A DNA stretch of 64,000 bases from NCBI GenBank assembly GCA_951799425.1, contig OX637402.1, positions 22,581,844 to 22,645,843 of the forward strand, written 5' to 3'. Positions 1 through 9,834 of the stretch are shown here, one piece after another; position 1 is the stretch's first letter, and the number at the start of each line of letters is the position of its first letter. The translations under genes and the position numbers were made by a program. Below the pieces are notes generated by a model. The model worked only from the letters and a program-made list of their open reading frames with translations. It was not told the DNA's origin and searched no databases. Source of the DNA: Ilex aquifolium. Lineage: Eukaryota > Streptophyta > Magnoliopsida > Aquifoliales > Aquifoliaceae.

Positions 1-216
1 AAAACCAAGGAGAGAATCCCCTAACACAAGGCAGAGAACTCGCCATCCGCGGTCAGCCATAAGGGGTTTAGGAAAGCCCGAGATTATAGAAGAAGATAGG
101 GACGATCCCTACAATAAAGGAAGTAACCCCGAATTAGAGGTAAGCATGAGGCTATAAAGAGGAGGGGCAGCTTCCATTGAAAGAAAAAAAACCTGAAACC
201 CTAATACCTTGAGAAT
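1..216 (+). mobile_element. Partial LTR in sense orientation, fused to pol
   Basis: This stretch is the reverse complement of 2590-2805 in the first full LTR, so the element's transcribed strand here is the plus strand. It carries the LTR TATA box (CTATAAAG, about 152-159). It ends inside the LTR at about 216, where the sequence switches to the integrase part of pol. The rest of the LTR lies beyond the window edge or was lost. A transcript from this TATA box would run directly into the truncated pol. Confidence 0.9.
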
Positions 217-1419
217 GGAACTTTGCCAAATAGTGCCAAGGAGGCATCCAAGCTAAGGGCCAGGTCAGCCAGATTTTCCCTGATGCAAGGGAAACTGTAC
301 AAGCATGGATTTTCAATGCCTCTCCTTAAGTGCGTAGGAGACGAAGATGCTAACTACATACTCAGAGAAGTACATGAGGGGATATGTGGCAACCACATAG
401 GAGCTCGGGCCTTGGCAGGAAAAGTACTGAGGCAAGGATATTATTGGCCCACCATGTTCAAAAGCGCCACCGACTTAGTAAGAAAATGCAAAACTTGCCA
501 AGAGCATGCTAATATGTCCCACTGTCCTCCCGAGTTCCTAACCTCGGTGGTAAGCCCATGGCCTTTTCAGCAGTGGGGGCTAGACATTCTGGGACCCCTA
601 CCCACCGGTGTGGGGCAGTGCAAGTTTGCCGTCGTAGGAGTGGATTACTTTACTAAATGGGCAGAGGTCGAACCTTTGGCAACGATCACAGAGCAAAAAA
701 TTCAAAACTTCGTTTGGAAGTCGATAGTTTGCAGGTTTGGAGTTCCCAGAGCGTTCGTATCTGACAATGGAAAGCAGTTTGATAATTCAAAGTTCAAAAG
801 TTTTTGTGCCGAGCTCGGAATCAAGAACTATTTCTCAGCTCCTGCCCATCCCCAGTCTAATGGGCAGGCGGAGGTCACAATAAGAACCATAAAGTCAGCT
901 TTGAAGACCAAGCTAGAAAACCTGAAAGGCAAATGGGTGGAGTACATTCCGGAGGTATTGTGGGCCTACAGGACCACCGCCAGATCTGCGACTCAGGAAA
1001 CCCCCTTTGCTTTGGCCTTTGGGACCGAGGCAGTGGCCCCAGTGGAGATAGGGCTCCAATCACCAAGGGTGGAGTTTGCAGATCCCGAGCACAATGATGA
1101 GTCTCTCTTGCTAAACCTCGATCTCTTGGATGAAAAGAGGGACAGAGCTCTGCACCGTGTCCGTACTTACCAAAGGAAAACGGCAAGGTACTATGACAGG
1201 AGGGTAAGACACAGAAGTTTCAAGGTTGGAGATTTGGTACTTAGGAGGCTTCTGCTTGCGAGAAAGGATCCCACGCATGGGAAATTGGGACCCAATTGGG
1301 AAGGGCCCTATATCGTGTCAAAGATAATCAGACCAGGGAATTACGAGTTGCAAACAGAGGAAGGAAAGGTTCTACCTCACTCGTGGAATGCCGAGCACCT
1401 TAAGAAGTTTTTTCAGTAA
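217..1419 (+). pseudogene. Truncated Ty3/gypsy pol: integrase half only
   Basis: The reading frame matches the last 397 residues of the intact gag-pol at 9835-15306. It keeps the zinc-binding H-H-C-C module (HEG, GNH and CKTC motifs), the catalytic D, D and E of integrase (LDILG, SDNGKQF and NGQAE, the last two separated by 35 residues), and the C-terminal GPY motif. Gag, protease, reverse transcriptase and both RNase H modules are missing. An ATG happens to fall at 223, but the real 5' limit is the LTR/pol junction at about 205-216, so this is a deletion product and not a gene with its own start. It matches copy A rather than copy B where they differ: a Val codon near 1072 and GGATCC near 1267. 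Confidence 0.93.
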
Positions 1420-2348
1420 GTGTTACTTGTAATAGAACTACTTTTAAATAAGAAAGAGCAAGCCTTTTATTCACCCTCCAATGGTCTTCAAAGCTTATAA
1501 ATGCAAGATGAGCTCTTCAGCTCATAAACAAACGATAAGCTTCAAAGCTTATAAATGCAAGATGAGCTCTTCAGCTCATAAACAAACGATAAGCTTCAAA
1601 GCTTATAAATGCAAGATGAGCTCCTCAGCTCATAAACAAACGATAAGCTTCAAAGCTTATAAATGCAAGATGAGCTCTTCAGCTCATAAACAAACGATAA
1701 GCTTCAAAGCTTATAAATGCAAGATGAGCTCTTCAGCTCATAAACAAAAGATAAGCTTCAAAGCTTATAAATGCAACATGAGCTCTTCAGCTCATAAACA
1801 AAAGATAAGCTTCAAAGCTTATAAATGCAAGATGAGCTCTTCAGCTCATAAACAAAAGATAAGCTTCAAAGCTTATAAATGCAAGATGAGCTCTTCAGCT
1901 CATAAACAAAAGATAAGCTTCAAAGCTTATAAATGCAAGATGAGCTCTTCAGCTCATAAACAAAAGATAAGCTTCAAAGCTTATAAATGCAAGATGAGCT
2001 CTTCAGCTCATAAACAAAAGATAAGCTTCAAAGCTCATAAAAACCCGATGAGCTCTTCAGCCCATAACAAAAAGAATGGGCTCTTCAGCTCATAACTACA
2101 GGATAAGCCTCAAAGGCTTATAAACAAAAGACGAGCTCTTCAGCTCGTACAAAGTTCAAGGCTGAACGCTTCTTGGAGACACCAACAGTCAAGTTCAAGG
2201 CTGAACGCTTCTTGGAGACACCAATGGTCCTCCCCCCAGGACCAGATACCCTTGTGCACTGCCTACACACCCAAAGACCTCGAAGGGTCCAGAACAACAG
2301 AGAACACCTATGAGGTCAGATGAGAAGTAAGGTCAGAGCAGACATGAT
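1420..2348 (+). repeat. 54-bp hairpin minisatellite and post-pol spacer, rearranged copy
   Basis: About 60 bp after the pol stop a 54-bp unit is repeated ten times plus one divergent copy (about 1484-2092). Each unit contains two inverted-repeat blocks, ATAAGCTTCAAAGCTTAT and ATGAGCTCTTCAGCTCAT. Further hairpins continue to 2142. A 39-bp sequence beginning AGTTCAAGGCTGAACGC is then present twice (about 2153-2230), followed by a palindrome at 2225-2244 (TGGTCCT with AGGACCA). The unit length is divisible by three, so the array stays open as an 18-residue repeat in one frame. I treat that as a by-product. The segment ends at the fusion with the LTR. Confidence 0.88.
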
Positions 2349-3048
2349 CTTCGGATACGAGCTATATGACCAAATTAATTGGCGTGAGCAGTTTGCATGG
2401 GGACTAATATGGCATCTGAGCTACAAGGCTCGTGAAGTGGGGAATGAAAGCTCTAATTAGTCGTGTGTAATGTGTGAAATACAGTAGAAATATAGTGGTT
2501 CACCGGCTGATGAGCTCGGCTAGTCCACTCTCTAATGGAGGCTCTTGCTCCTGTCTCTTTATTGATCTAATTCAATAAGTTACAACAGAATTCTCAAGGT
2601 ATTAGGGTTTCAGGTTTTTTTTCTTTCAATGGAAGCTGCCCCTCCTCTTTATAGCCTCATGCTTACCTCTAATTCGGGGTTACTTCCTTTATTGTAGGGA
2701 TCGTCCCTATCTTCTTCTATAATCTCGGGCTTTCCTAAACCCCTTATGGCTGACCGCGGATGGCGAGTTCTCTGCCTTGTGTTAGGGGATTCTCTCCTTG
2801 GTTTTAGGATAGGATCCTGGCTGGTAGCGGATTTCTTGCCTTGGATTGACTTAACTCCCCCTGTTCGGGTATCTACTGCCTTTTTACTGCCCTCTCATTG
2901 TTTCTTAGCTCATGTCTTTAGTTGGGAATATAAGTTCCGACTGGGCGAGCTCAGACCTTGCTGGATGAGCTCAGCTTAGTTCTCCATAAACTCCCGAACT
3001 GAGCTCTTTTCCTGAGCTCAGATCTGGGGTTTACTTTAGGTATCATCA
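2349..3048 (-). mobile_element. LTR-1 (3' LTR of element A), missing its outer 13 bp
   Basis: It is homologous to the complete 713-bp LTR at 28741-29453 but starts 13 bp in, at CTTCGGATAC, where it is fused to the rearranged fragment. It ends with GGTATCATCA at the junction with the internal region. On the minus strand it contains a TATA box (complement of TTTATAG at 2648-2654) and an AATAAAG polyadenylation-type signal. Apparent short reading frames inside it, such as 2746-2979, recur in every LTR copy and are not genes. Confidence 0.93.
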
Positions 3049-3068
3049 GTTGCCCCCCAGCCCTTGCC
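3049..3068 (-). other. Polypurine tract of element A
   Basis: Immediately next to the LTR edge, the minus strand reads a purine-rich run including AGGGCTGGGGGGCAAC and then TGATGATACC of the LTR. This is the expected position and composition for the plus-strand primer of an LTR retrotransposon. The same tract sits beside LTR-2 (16633 onward) and LTR-3 (29454 onward). Confidence 0.75.
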
Positions 3069-3689
3069 TTGAGTTAGCTCAGGCAGGGGATGACCTGCAC
3101 AAGACGAGTTACACATGCACGTGGCTAACACGTGACTGGAGGATTTCTGACGGTTTGTAGTCATCATGACTTTCCTCGATTCCCGCGCATGTCTCAGCCC
3201 ACGTCTCCCCAGCTTTAAATGCTCAAAACGGCTATCTAAACCGCTTCTTCGCACTATTCATCTTCTTTACTGCTCTCCCTATTTTCTCTGCAACTTCGGA
3301 CCGTGGTACCCTTCTGTTTTCTTGCTTGAAATCGCATTTCCAGCCCTTGTTTAGAAGACTCGCATCGCCTCCTTCCTCCGATAGTGCCCCAGGTTTCCGT
3401 TCGCTGCCATTTCTGAGTTAGGTACGTCCTTTGCCCCCCTTTTCCTCTTCCTTTTGCTCTGGATCCCTCGAATTCGAGGTGGTTACTGCATTTTTGGGCT
3501 TTTCGATTCTTTTACTTTTGGAATCGCGACCATTGCTTAGCTCCCCTTCCTCATTTCGTCGATTGGAGCTCTATAATCCACATCCTTGCCGTCGGGAGTT
3601 ACTGTGCTGACCCTAGGGTTATTAGGGAGAGTTTGATCAGTGTTCCCCCTCTCTATCGCTCTTTTATCCTTCCTTTTTCCTGCCCGACC

Positions 3690-6340
3690 ATGTCTGCCTC
3701 TTCTGGAGCCACGCGTTCCTCTGTTTCACTTTTAGGGTCTAGGTCAGCCGAGGAAGATACTGAATTAGGGGAGGTAGGTGAGGAGATAGATAATTTCCCT
3801 GGGGTGGATGTTGTAGAAACCGAGGTCGGTACTGAGGGACCTCCTTCCCAGCCTTCTCCTGTGTCCTCCAAGCCCAACAAAGGCAAGGGCAAGGTTAGCG
3901 GAGTCGGGGTTGAGGAAAAAACCTCGTACTTGGGGCTTGCTTTTAAGCATGCTGAATCGGTGGGGTACAGTAAAGAGGCCCCTGGGCTAATGAAAACCTA
4001 TAAGGTTCGGTATGGTTTTCCTCCTGGGGTCGAACCCTGGTGTCCAGACCAATCCGTCTACTATGTAGAAAAGGTGCACAATAGGGTCTGCTTTTTCCTT
4101 GCCGCTTTTGACAACGGCCTTCGCTTTCCTGTGCACCCCTTCATCAAGGCCGTTCTGCAGCATTTTCATGTGTGCCCTTCCCAGATTTCCCCCAACTTCT
4201 ATGGCGTCATGGTTGGTCTGTTAGTCATATTTAAGAAGCATAAACTTGGGATTCCTAGCATTCCTTTGTTCTTAGAGCTCTTCAATGTTAAACCGACCTC
4301 CGGAGGCTTCTTGTACGCCTCCAAGCGTGCCAGCATTAGGCAGCTCATCTCTGATATTCCGACCTCCCATAAACACTGGAAGGAACATTTCTTCTTTGTC
4401 GGGGGCGCCAATTGGGAGTACAACCCTGCTGATAAAACAGACACACTCGGTATTCCTACGGCCTGGGCTGAACCAGATAATTTACGTGAGTCCTTACTTA
4501 AGTCCGAGCTCTGATCTGACATTCGCCGGCCCCTCACCTTTTTCTCACTTGCCTACTTTCTTTCTCTCAGGTGAACGCTACGAGCTCAGTCCTGAGGACA
4601 AAAAGGTGCTAGCCAAGTTGGAAAAGATCAAGCCAGAGAAGTACGCCGACTTGATTGAGTCAAGGAACCTAGTACAGCTAGGTCTGAGTCTTCCTGTGGC
4701 GACTTTAGCGATCCCATTATCTGTTTTAGGGGCTGACGAAGGTAATTTCAACTTTTCCTTTCTTCATCATTTTCCCTTCTCTTCTCTTTTCCTTTACCTT
4801 ATCCTATTTCTTCCAGATCTTCCGGGTCCTTCTACCATGAAATCTACCCCAGAAGAGATCCAGGCCAAGGTGGATGAGCTAATGAGAGGTGGTAGATCTA
4901 GCAAGCGCAAGGCCCGGGCTAGTACTGGGAGTGGTCCAGGTACCCGGGCCAAAATCCCCAGATTGGAGGTATCTTCCTCCCCCTCTGCAGCGGAGGGACA
5001 GGTTCCAAGTAAGGCTCCACTCTCCTCCTCTGGGACTCCACAAACTGCAACCGCCTTTTCTCCTCCAGTGGCCCCTTCTAGGTTGACGTCTGCTCAAGAG
5101 GGGGGTCAAGCTTCCCCTTCTTCTTCTGAGGTCGAGGAGGCTTTGAAATTGGTTCCCGACCTTCAGCCCGAGAGTTTCAAATACAGCGCTTCTGGGAAGG
5201 TGATTGAGAAAGAGAGAAAATCTGCGGAGGAAGATGAGGACTCCTTTTTCGACAACATGGATCTTGCTGCGGGAGCTCTGTCTTCTATATTTTCTGAGGC
5301 TGATGTCTTGAAGGCCGCTTCCATGCCACTGGAGGAGTCCATCGACTCAGCTCTTCAAGGAGCAGCCGCTGTAAGTGCTAACTCCCTTCTTTGTTTGTCC
5401 ATTCTAGTTTCATGGTCTGTTGCAACCTGCTGAGCTTTCCTTATTCTCTTAGGCTGCCCTCCATGTAAAAGGTCTGCTGCATCGGGTTAGGTCCCAAGAG
5501 AGCTCTTTTCAGGTCTTGAAGAAGTTTAAGACCAAGGTTTCTGAACTGTCTCTCGAGAATGAAGACCTCAGGGCTCGGGTGGAGAGCCTCAAAGTACAAA
5601 TGGAGGGCCTCAACGAGCAGACGATGAAGCAAGCTTCTGATCTCAAGCATACGTTGACAGTCAAGGTCAGAGCTGAGGAGGGGGAGAAGAAGGCTCGGGA
5701 TGAGCTGAAGTTGGTTAAGGAAGACCTGCAGGTTAAGGTCGAGGCGTGGTCCAAGGCTAACCAGGAGGCCTTCGATGCCAAGAAAGAGCTCATCCAGGCC
5801 AATCAAGACTATCTTACCCTCAGCGAGGCTAACGGCAAACTCTGTGAGGAGCTCGAGGAGCAGAAAAGTTTGGTCCAACAGAAGGACAAAGAGATCGCCG
5901 AGCTGAGAGACGAGGCCACCACCCTGTGGGCTACCGGATGGCTTGCTTTCAGGCGCAAGGCTATCAAAACTTTTCCAGACCTTAACTTCAATTTTTCTAC
6001 CCCTACCACAGAAGAATTGGAGGAGTCTAGCTCTGATAACGAGGAGGATGCCTCAGTTTCCCCCGCTGCTGCTTCGAGTCAGGACATACCTGCCCCTGGG
6101 ACCTCTAGAGCTCTTGTCGTGCTTCCTGAGCCTTCAACAGCGATCCCTGAGCTCATTGGTGTAGATCCTGCTGTTGCACCAATTTCTGCAAACTTGGTGT
6201 CTGAAACCCTTGCCCAAAATCCTGAATCAACGGAAGCGGGGTCCCAAGACATTCCTGGAAGCTCTCCCCTAGCTCCTATTGCTGAAGGCCCTTCTGCTGA
6301 GCTGCGAGATTCCCCAATTACTCCTCCTTCAGGAACTTAG
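3690..6340 (+). CDS. aORF1, copy A: spliced antisense gene with putative gypsy-type transposon domain
   Basis: Four exons fit exactly: 3690-4485, 4571-4741, 4817-5370 and 5453-6340, giving 802 residues. An upstream in-frame ATG at 3633 would add 19. Each intron (85, 75 and 82 bp) is T-rich and GT-AG (donors GTGAGT, GTAATT, GTAAGT), and the joins keep one frame. Residues about 78-264 resemble the plant domain annotated as putative gypsy type transposon (Pfam Transposase_28), with blocks such as NRVCFFLAAFDNGLRFPVHP. The middle is Ser/Pro-rich with a basic SSKRKARA stretch. Residues about 530-640 are strongly heptad-like, suggesting a coiled coil, and the tail is acidic and Pro/Ser-rich. Biochemical function is unknown. 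The gene lies opposite to gag-pol, as described for accessory genes of Tat elements. The intron model is my inference from frame and splice sites. Confidence 0.8.
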
Positions 6341-7357
6341 ATCTTTTTAATTGTAATTTCTTTGTAAAGGATTTTTGAGATGTACCCCTAATTTGGGCTT
6401 GGTCCTCGTGTTACTTTGTGAACCTTATCTTTCTTTTCTTTTGTTGGTTTAGCATCCATATGCGTATACATATCTCTGATTTTTAATTTGGACTTCAACT
6501 GCTCACTTACCTGCTTTGCTTTATTTGCTCAGTATATATTCCCCTGCCCCCTTTTGCTTTGAGTGGGGCCGTGCACTTCTTGAAGCAAAAATACTAGATT
6601 GAATAGTAAGGGAGACTTGGTGTTATGCTCAACTGATTTTCCTGTGTTTTTGAGTTCGGTAAAGAGTATCTTGGGGATCCCTTCCCTCTTCTTCTTTGTT
6701 CTGAGCTGTTTGACTTGGTATTCTGAACTGGCGTGCTCCTCCTGAGCTATATAGCTCGAGTATGTTAGGCTGTGAGTTCTTCCCGAGCTGTACAATTCTT
6801 CCTATGAACCATAAAAGCTCTTACTGAGCTTTTTGGCTCTGCTGTCTGAACTCAAAGGTTTTTTTTTTTTTTTTTTTTTTTGAGAAGGATAACAAATTTC
6901 ATTGCTCTTATTTTCTGAGAAGAGAATACTTTCTTCTACTCTTCATATTTCTTTTCCCCTGCCTTGCTTTAAGGAGTGCTTTTTCGACAGGGCTAGGCTC
7001 AAATACGGAGGATATGTGGCTTGACGGGGTCAGAATGTTTCCTCGTTGTTTTGAATGCAATATAAGGAGGGGGGGGTAGTATCTGATTTCTTTTCCCGCG
7101 TTTTTCTGTCAACATCTTCCTATAACCGTCACGTCTTTCCCCTTTCCATAACCGCAACCACTTTCCATAACCGTAGCCCCTTTCCATAACCGCTACTACT
7201 TTCCACAACCGTCCCTACCTTCATTGATTAGGAAACCAAACAGGCGACCTGATTCCCTATTTTTTGGCTCTTTGTTTCCTGAAAAGCACCCAAGTGTGTG
7301 ACATATTCTTGACTTTCTTCTTGATTTCTTGCGTCTTTTTCCTTACCAGCGCTTTCG
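6341..7357 (+). promoter_or_regulatory. Spacer between aORF1 and aORF2 with likely aORF2 promoter
   Basis: No gene is seen here. It holds a T22 run (about 6859-6881), a TATA-like TATAAGG at 7061-7067, and five copies of an ATAACCG-type motif at 7122, 7148, 7167, 7186 and 7205. The last four are spaced 19 bp apart, in units like CTTTCCATAACCG. On the other strand the core reads CGGTTAT, which fits the general plant MYB core CNGTTR. The repeats sit between the TATA-like box and the ATG, so they may lie in the 5' leader. That they are regulatory is inference. Confidence 0.45.
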
Positions 7358-8446
7358 ATGGCTGCCTCTGCTTCTTCTCTGTTCCATGAACGATCCTCCT
7401 CTGGAATCAAATGGAAGTGGCATCGTCGCTATTTGTCCCCCTCAATACTTGAATCTTCTGATTTAGTGGACATCAAGAAACGTTTTTTCCCTGATCTTGA
7501 TTTGCCTTTGCGAGTCTCTTCCTCCGACGAGCCTTGCAATTACCTCCCCCGAGGGGAGGTCTGTTTCTTCGAAGGTGCTATGGGCATGGGACTTCGCCTT
7601 CCCATTCATCCGGCCATTGGGCGAGTTCTTGCCTATTATGGCCTGTGCCCTTCTCGCCTCTCTCCACGAGGATGGGCTGCTATGATAAGCTTTTTCTTGT
7701 TCTGCCGCTTGCATGCTCTTGGCAGGTTCCCCTTTGTCTCTGAGTTCCTGTATTTCTTTGAGATTGAGGAAGATGATGCCCCCTGCTTCAGTTTCTTCCG
7801 TTGGAGGGATTTCAATTTACGCCCTCTGGTTCTAGATCTTCCCTCCAACCCTGAAGGGTGGTCTGAGCGTTTCTTCTTCGCTTCTGGAGAGGCTTGGAGG
7901 TCTCCTGAGGATCGCTGTCGTAAAGCCAGGATTCCTCGGTCCTGGAAGAGCTTCTCTCGTATTGGTAAGCTCGATCATGGCTCTTTTGAGTACTTTCCTT
8001 TTAAAAATATGCTCTGATTATGCCCTTGCTGTGTAGATCCACCTGACCTGGATTTACCAGGGATGGTGAATATCAACGAGTTGTTGCTTGTGGAGTCTAA
8101 GACTTATTCCGAGCTGATGACGAGCGCAAACCTCTATTTGCTTGGGGCTGAGGCTACTGAGTTTGAGTTTTCCACTATTCCTTACTCTTCCTGGACCTCT
8201 TTCTCTGATTCTGATGAGGATGGGGATTCTGACAAGGATGGAAACACCGTCACGAGTTCGAGGAAGCGTAAAAGGGACGATTCCCCTTCTCCTGACTCTC
8301 TGTCCACCATCTTCCTTACCTCTATTGGTCAGAAGCTCCTTAACTCGCTTCAAAAGGCTGAGCAGGAAAGGGATGAGCTGAAGAAAGAGAATGCTAGCCT
8401 GAAGGGAGAGATTGCTGAGCTGAAAACTGAACTTAAGAAAGACTAG
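7358..8446 (+). CDS. aORF2, copy A: second spliced antisense gene, paralogue of aORF1
   Basis: Two exons, 7358-7964 and 8037-8446, join in frame across a 72-bp GT-AG intron (donor GTAAGC, acceptor TGTGTAG) to give 338 residues. Residues about 55-205 align by eye with aORF1: VCFFEGAMGMGLRLPIHP corresponds to VCFFLAAFDNGLRFPVHP, and both end in an EHFFF or ERFFF block. An acidic Ser/Asp stretch, a basic SRKRKRDD stretch that could be a nuclear localisation signal, and a final coiled-coil-like segment (about 305-338, EKENASLKGE-type heptads) follow. The ATG lies about 290 bp downstream of a TATA-like box. Function is unknown; membership of the same accessory-gene family as aORF1 is likely. Confidence 0.78.
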
Positions 8447-8837
8447 GATCTTTGTTTCCTTGTATCGTTCTTTCTTTTCTTAAGCGATATCAGACTATGA
8501 CTCTTTTTGTATTTGTCTGAATATTTGTACTGTCGGATATTTCGAATGCCAGACTTTTCATTCATCTCGAATTCTGTTAGGTTATTTCAGCTTACTCTTC
8601 TCGTTCGAAACACGAACGTAGATGGAAAACAGAAGATCATGTCTGCTCTGACCTTACTTCTCATCTGACCTCATAGGTGTTCTCTGTTGTTCTGGACCCT
8701 TCGAGGTCTTTGGGTGTGTAGGCAGTGCACAAGGGTATCTGGTCCTGGGGGGAGGACCATTGGTGTCTCCAAGAAGCGTTCAGCCTTGAACTTGACTGTT
8801 GGTGTCTCCAAGAAGCGTTCAGCCTTGAACTTTGTAC
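8447..8837 (-). other. Spacer between convergent aORF2 and gag-pol transcription units
   Basis: No gene is seen. It contains the 39-bp direct duplication (about 8757-8833, complement of AGTTCAAGGCTGAACGC type) and the 20-bp palindrome TGGTCCT/AGGACCA. The aORF2 transcript must terminate around here or in the minisatellite beyond. I see no single decisive polyadenylation signal. Confidence 0.5.
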
Positions 8838-9772
8838 GAGTTGAAGAGCTCGTCTTTTGTTTATAAGCCTTTGAGGCTTATCCTGTAGTTATGAGCTGAA
8901 GAGCCCATTCTTTTTGTTATGGGCTGAAGAGCTCATCGGGTTTTTATGAGCTTTGAAGCTTATCTTTTGTTTATGAGCTGAAGAGCTCATCTTGCATTTA
9001 TAAGCTTTGAAGCTTATCTTTTGTTTATGAGCTGAAGAGCTCATCTTGCATTTATAAGCTTTGAAGCTTATCTTTTGTTTATGAGCTGAAGAGCTCATCT
9101 TGCATTTATAAGCTTTGAAGCTTATCTTTTGTTTATGAGCTGAAGAGCTCATCTTGCATTTATAAGCTTTGAAGCTTATCTTTTGTTTATGAGCTGAAGA
9201 GCTCATGTTGCATTTATAAGCTTTGAAGCTTATCTTTTGTTTATGAGCTGAAGAGCTCATCTTGCATTTATAAGCTTTGAAGCTTATCGTTTGTTTATGA
9301 GCTGAAGAGCTCATCTTGCATTTATAAGCTTTGAAGCTTATCGTTTGTTTATGAGCTGAGGAGCTCATCTTGCATTTATAAGCTTTGAAGCTTATCGTTT
9401 GTTTATGAGCTGAAGAGCTCATCTTGCATTTATAAGCTTTGAAGCTTATCGTTTGTTTATGAGCTGAAGAGCTCATCTTGCATTTATAAGCTTTGAAGCT
9501 TATCGTTTGTTTATGAGCTGAAGAGCTCATCTTGCATTTATAAGCTTTGAAGCTTATCGTTTGTTTATGAGCTGAAGAGCTCATCTTGCATTTATAAGCT
9601 TTGAAGCTTATCGTTTGTTTATGAGCTGAAGAGCTCATCTTGCATTTATAAGCTTTGAAGCTTATCGTTTGTTTATGAGCTGAAGAGCTCATCTTGCATT
9701 TATAAGCTTTGAAGCTTATCGTTTGTTTATGAGCTGAAGAGCTCATCTTGCATTTATAAGCTTTGAAGACCA
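8838..9772 (-). repeat. 54-bp hairpin minisatellite, copy A (15 units plus one divergent)
   Basis: This is the same 54-bp unit as in the rearranged left fragment, here 15 full copies plus a divergent end unit. Pol-proximal units carry AAACGATAAGC and distal ones AAAAGATAAGC in the sense direction: nine of the first kind, six of the second. One unit has a C for G change that is also found in the left fragment but not in copy B. Every unit has two inverted-repeat blocks. The array begins about 60 bp downstream of the pol stop codon. Confidence 0.92.
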
Positions 9773-9834
9773 TTGGAGGGTGAATAAAAGGCTTGCTCTT
9801 TCTTATTTAAAAGTAGTTCTATTACAAGTAACAC

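Noticed and set aside
1481..2095. Open frame of 18-residue repeats through the minisatellite (also 8889-9773)
   Set aside because: The unit is 54 bp, a multiple of three, so any stop-free frame stays open; copy B loses the start. Hairpin structure explains the repeat better than a protein.
1484..2142. Possible CRISPR array
   Set aside because: The units are contiguous with no unique spacers, and the setting is a plant retrotransposon.
2746..2979. 77-codon open frame repeated in every LTR (also 15779, 16330 and 29151)
   Set aside because: It lies on the non-transcribed strand of the LTR, recurs only because the LTR recurs, and has no domain or start context.
4285..5433. Single long frame in aORF1 as an intronless gene
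   Set aside because: Its 5' part overlaps exon 1 in another frame and two intron sequences; the four-exon model explains all segments with good splice sites.
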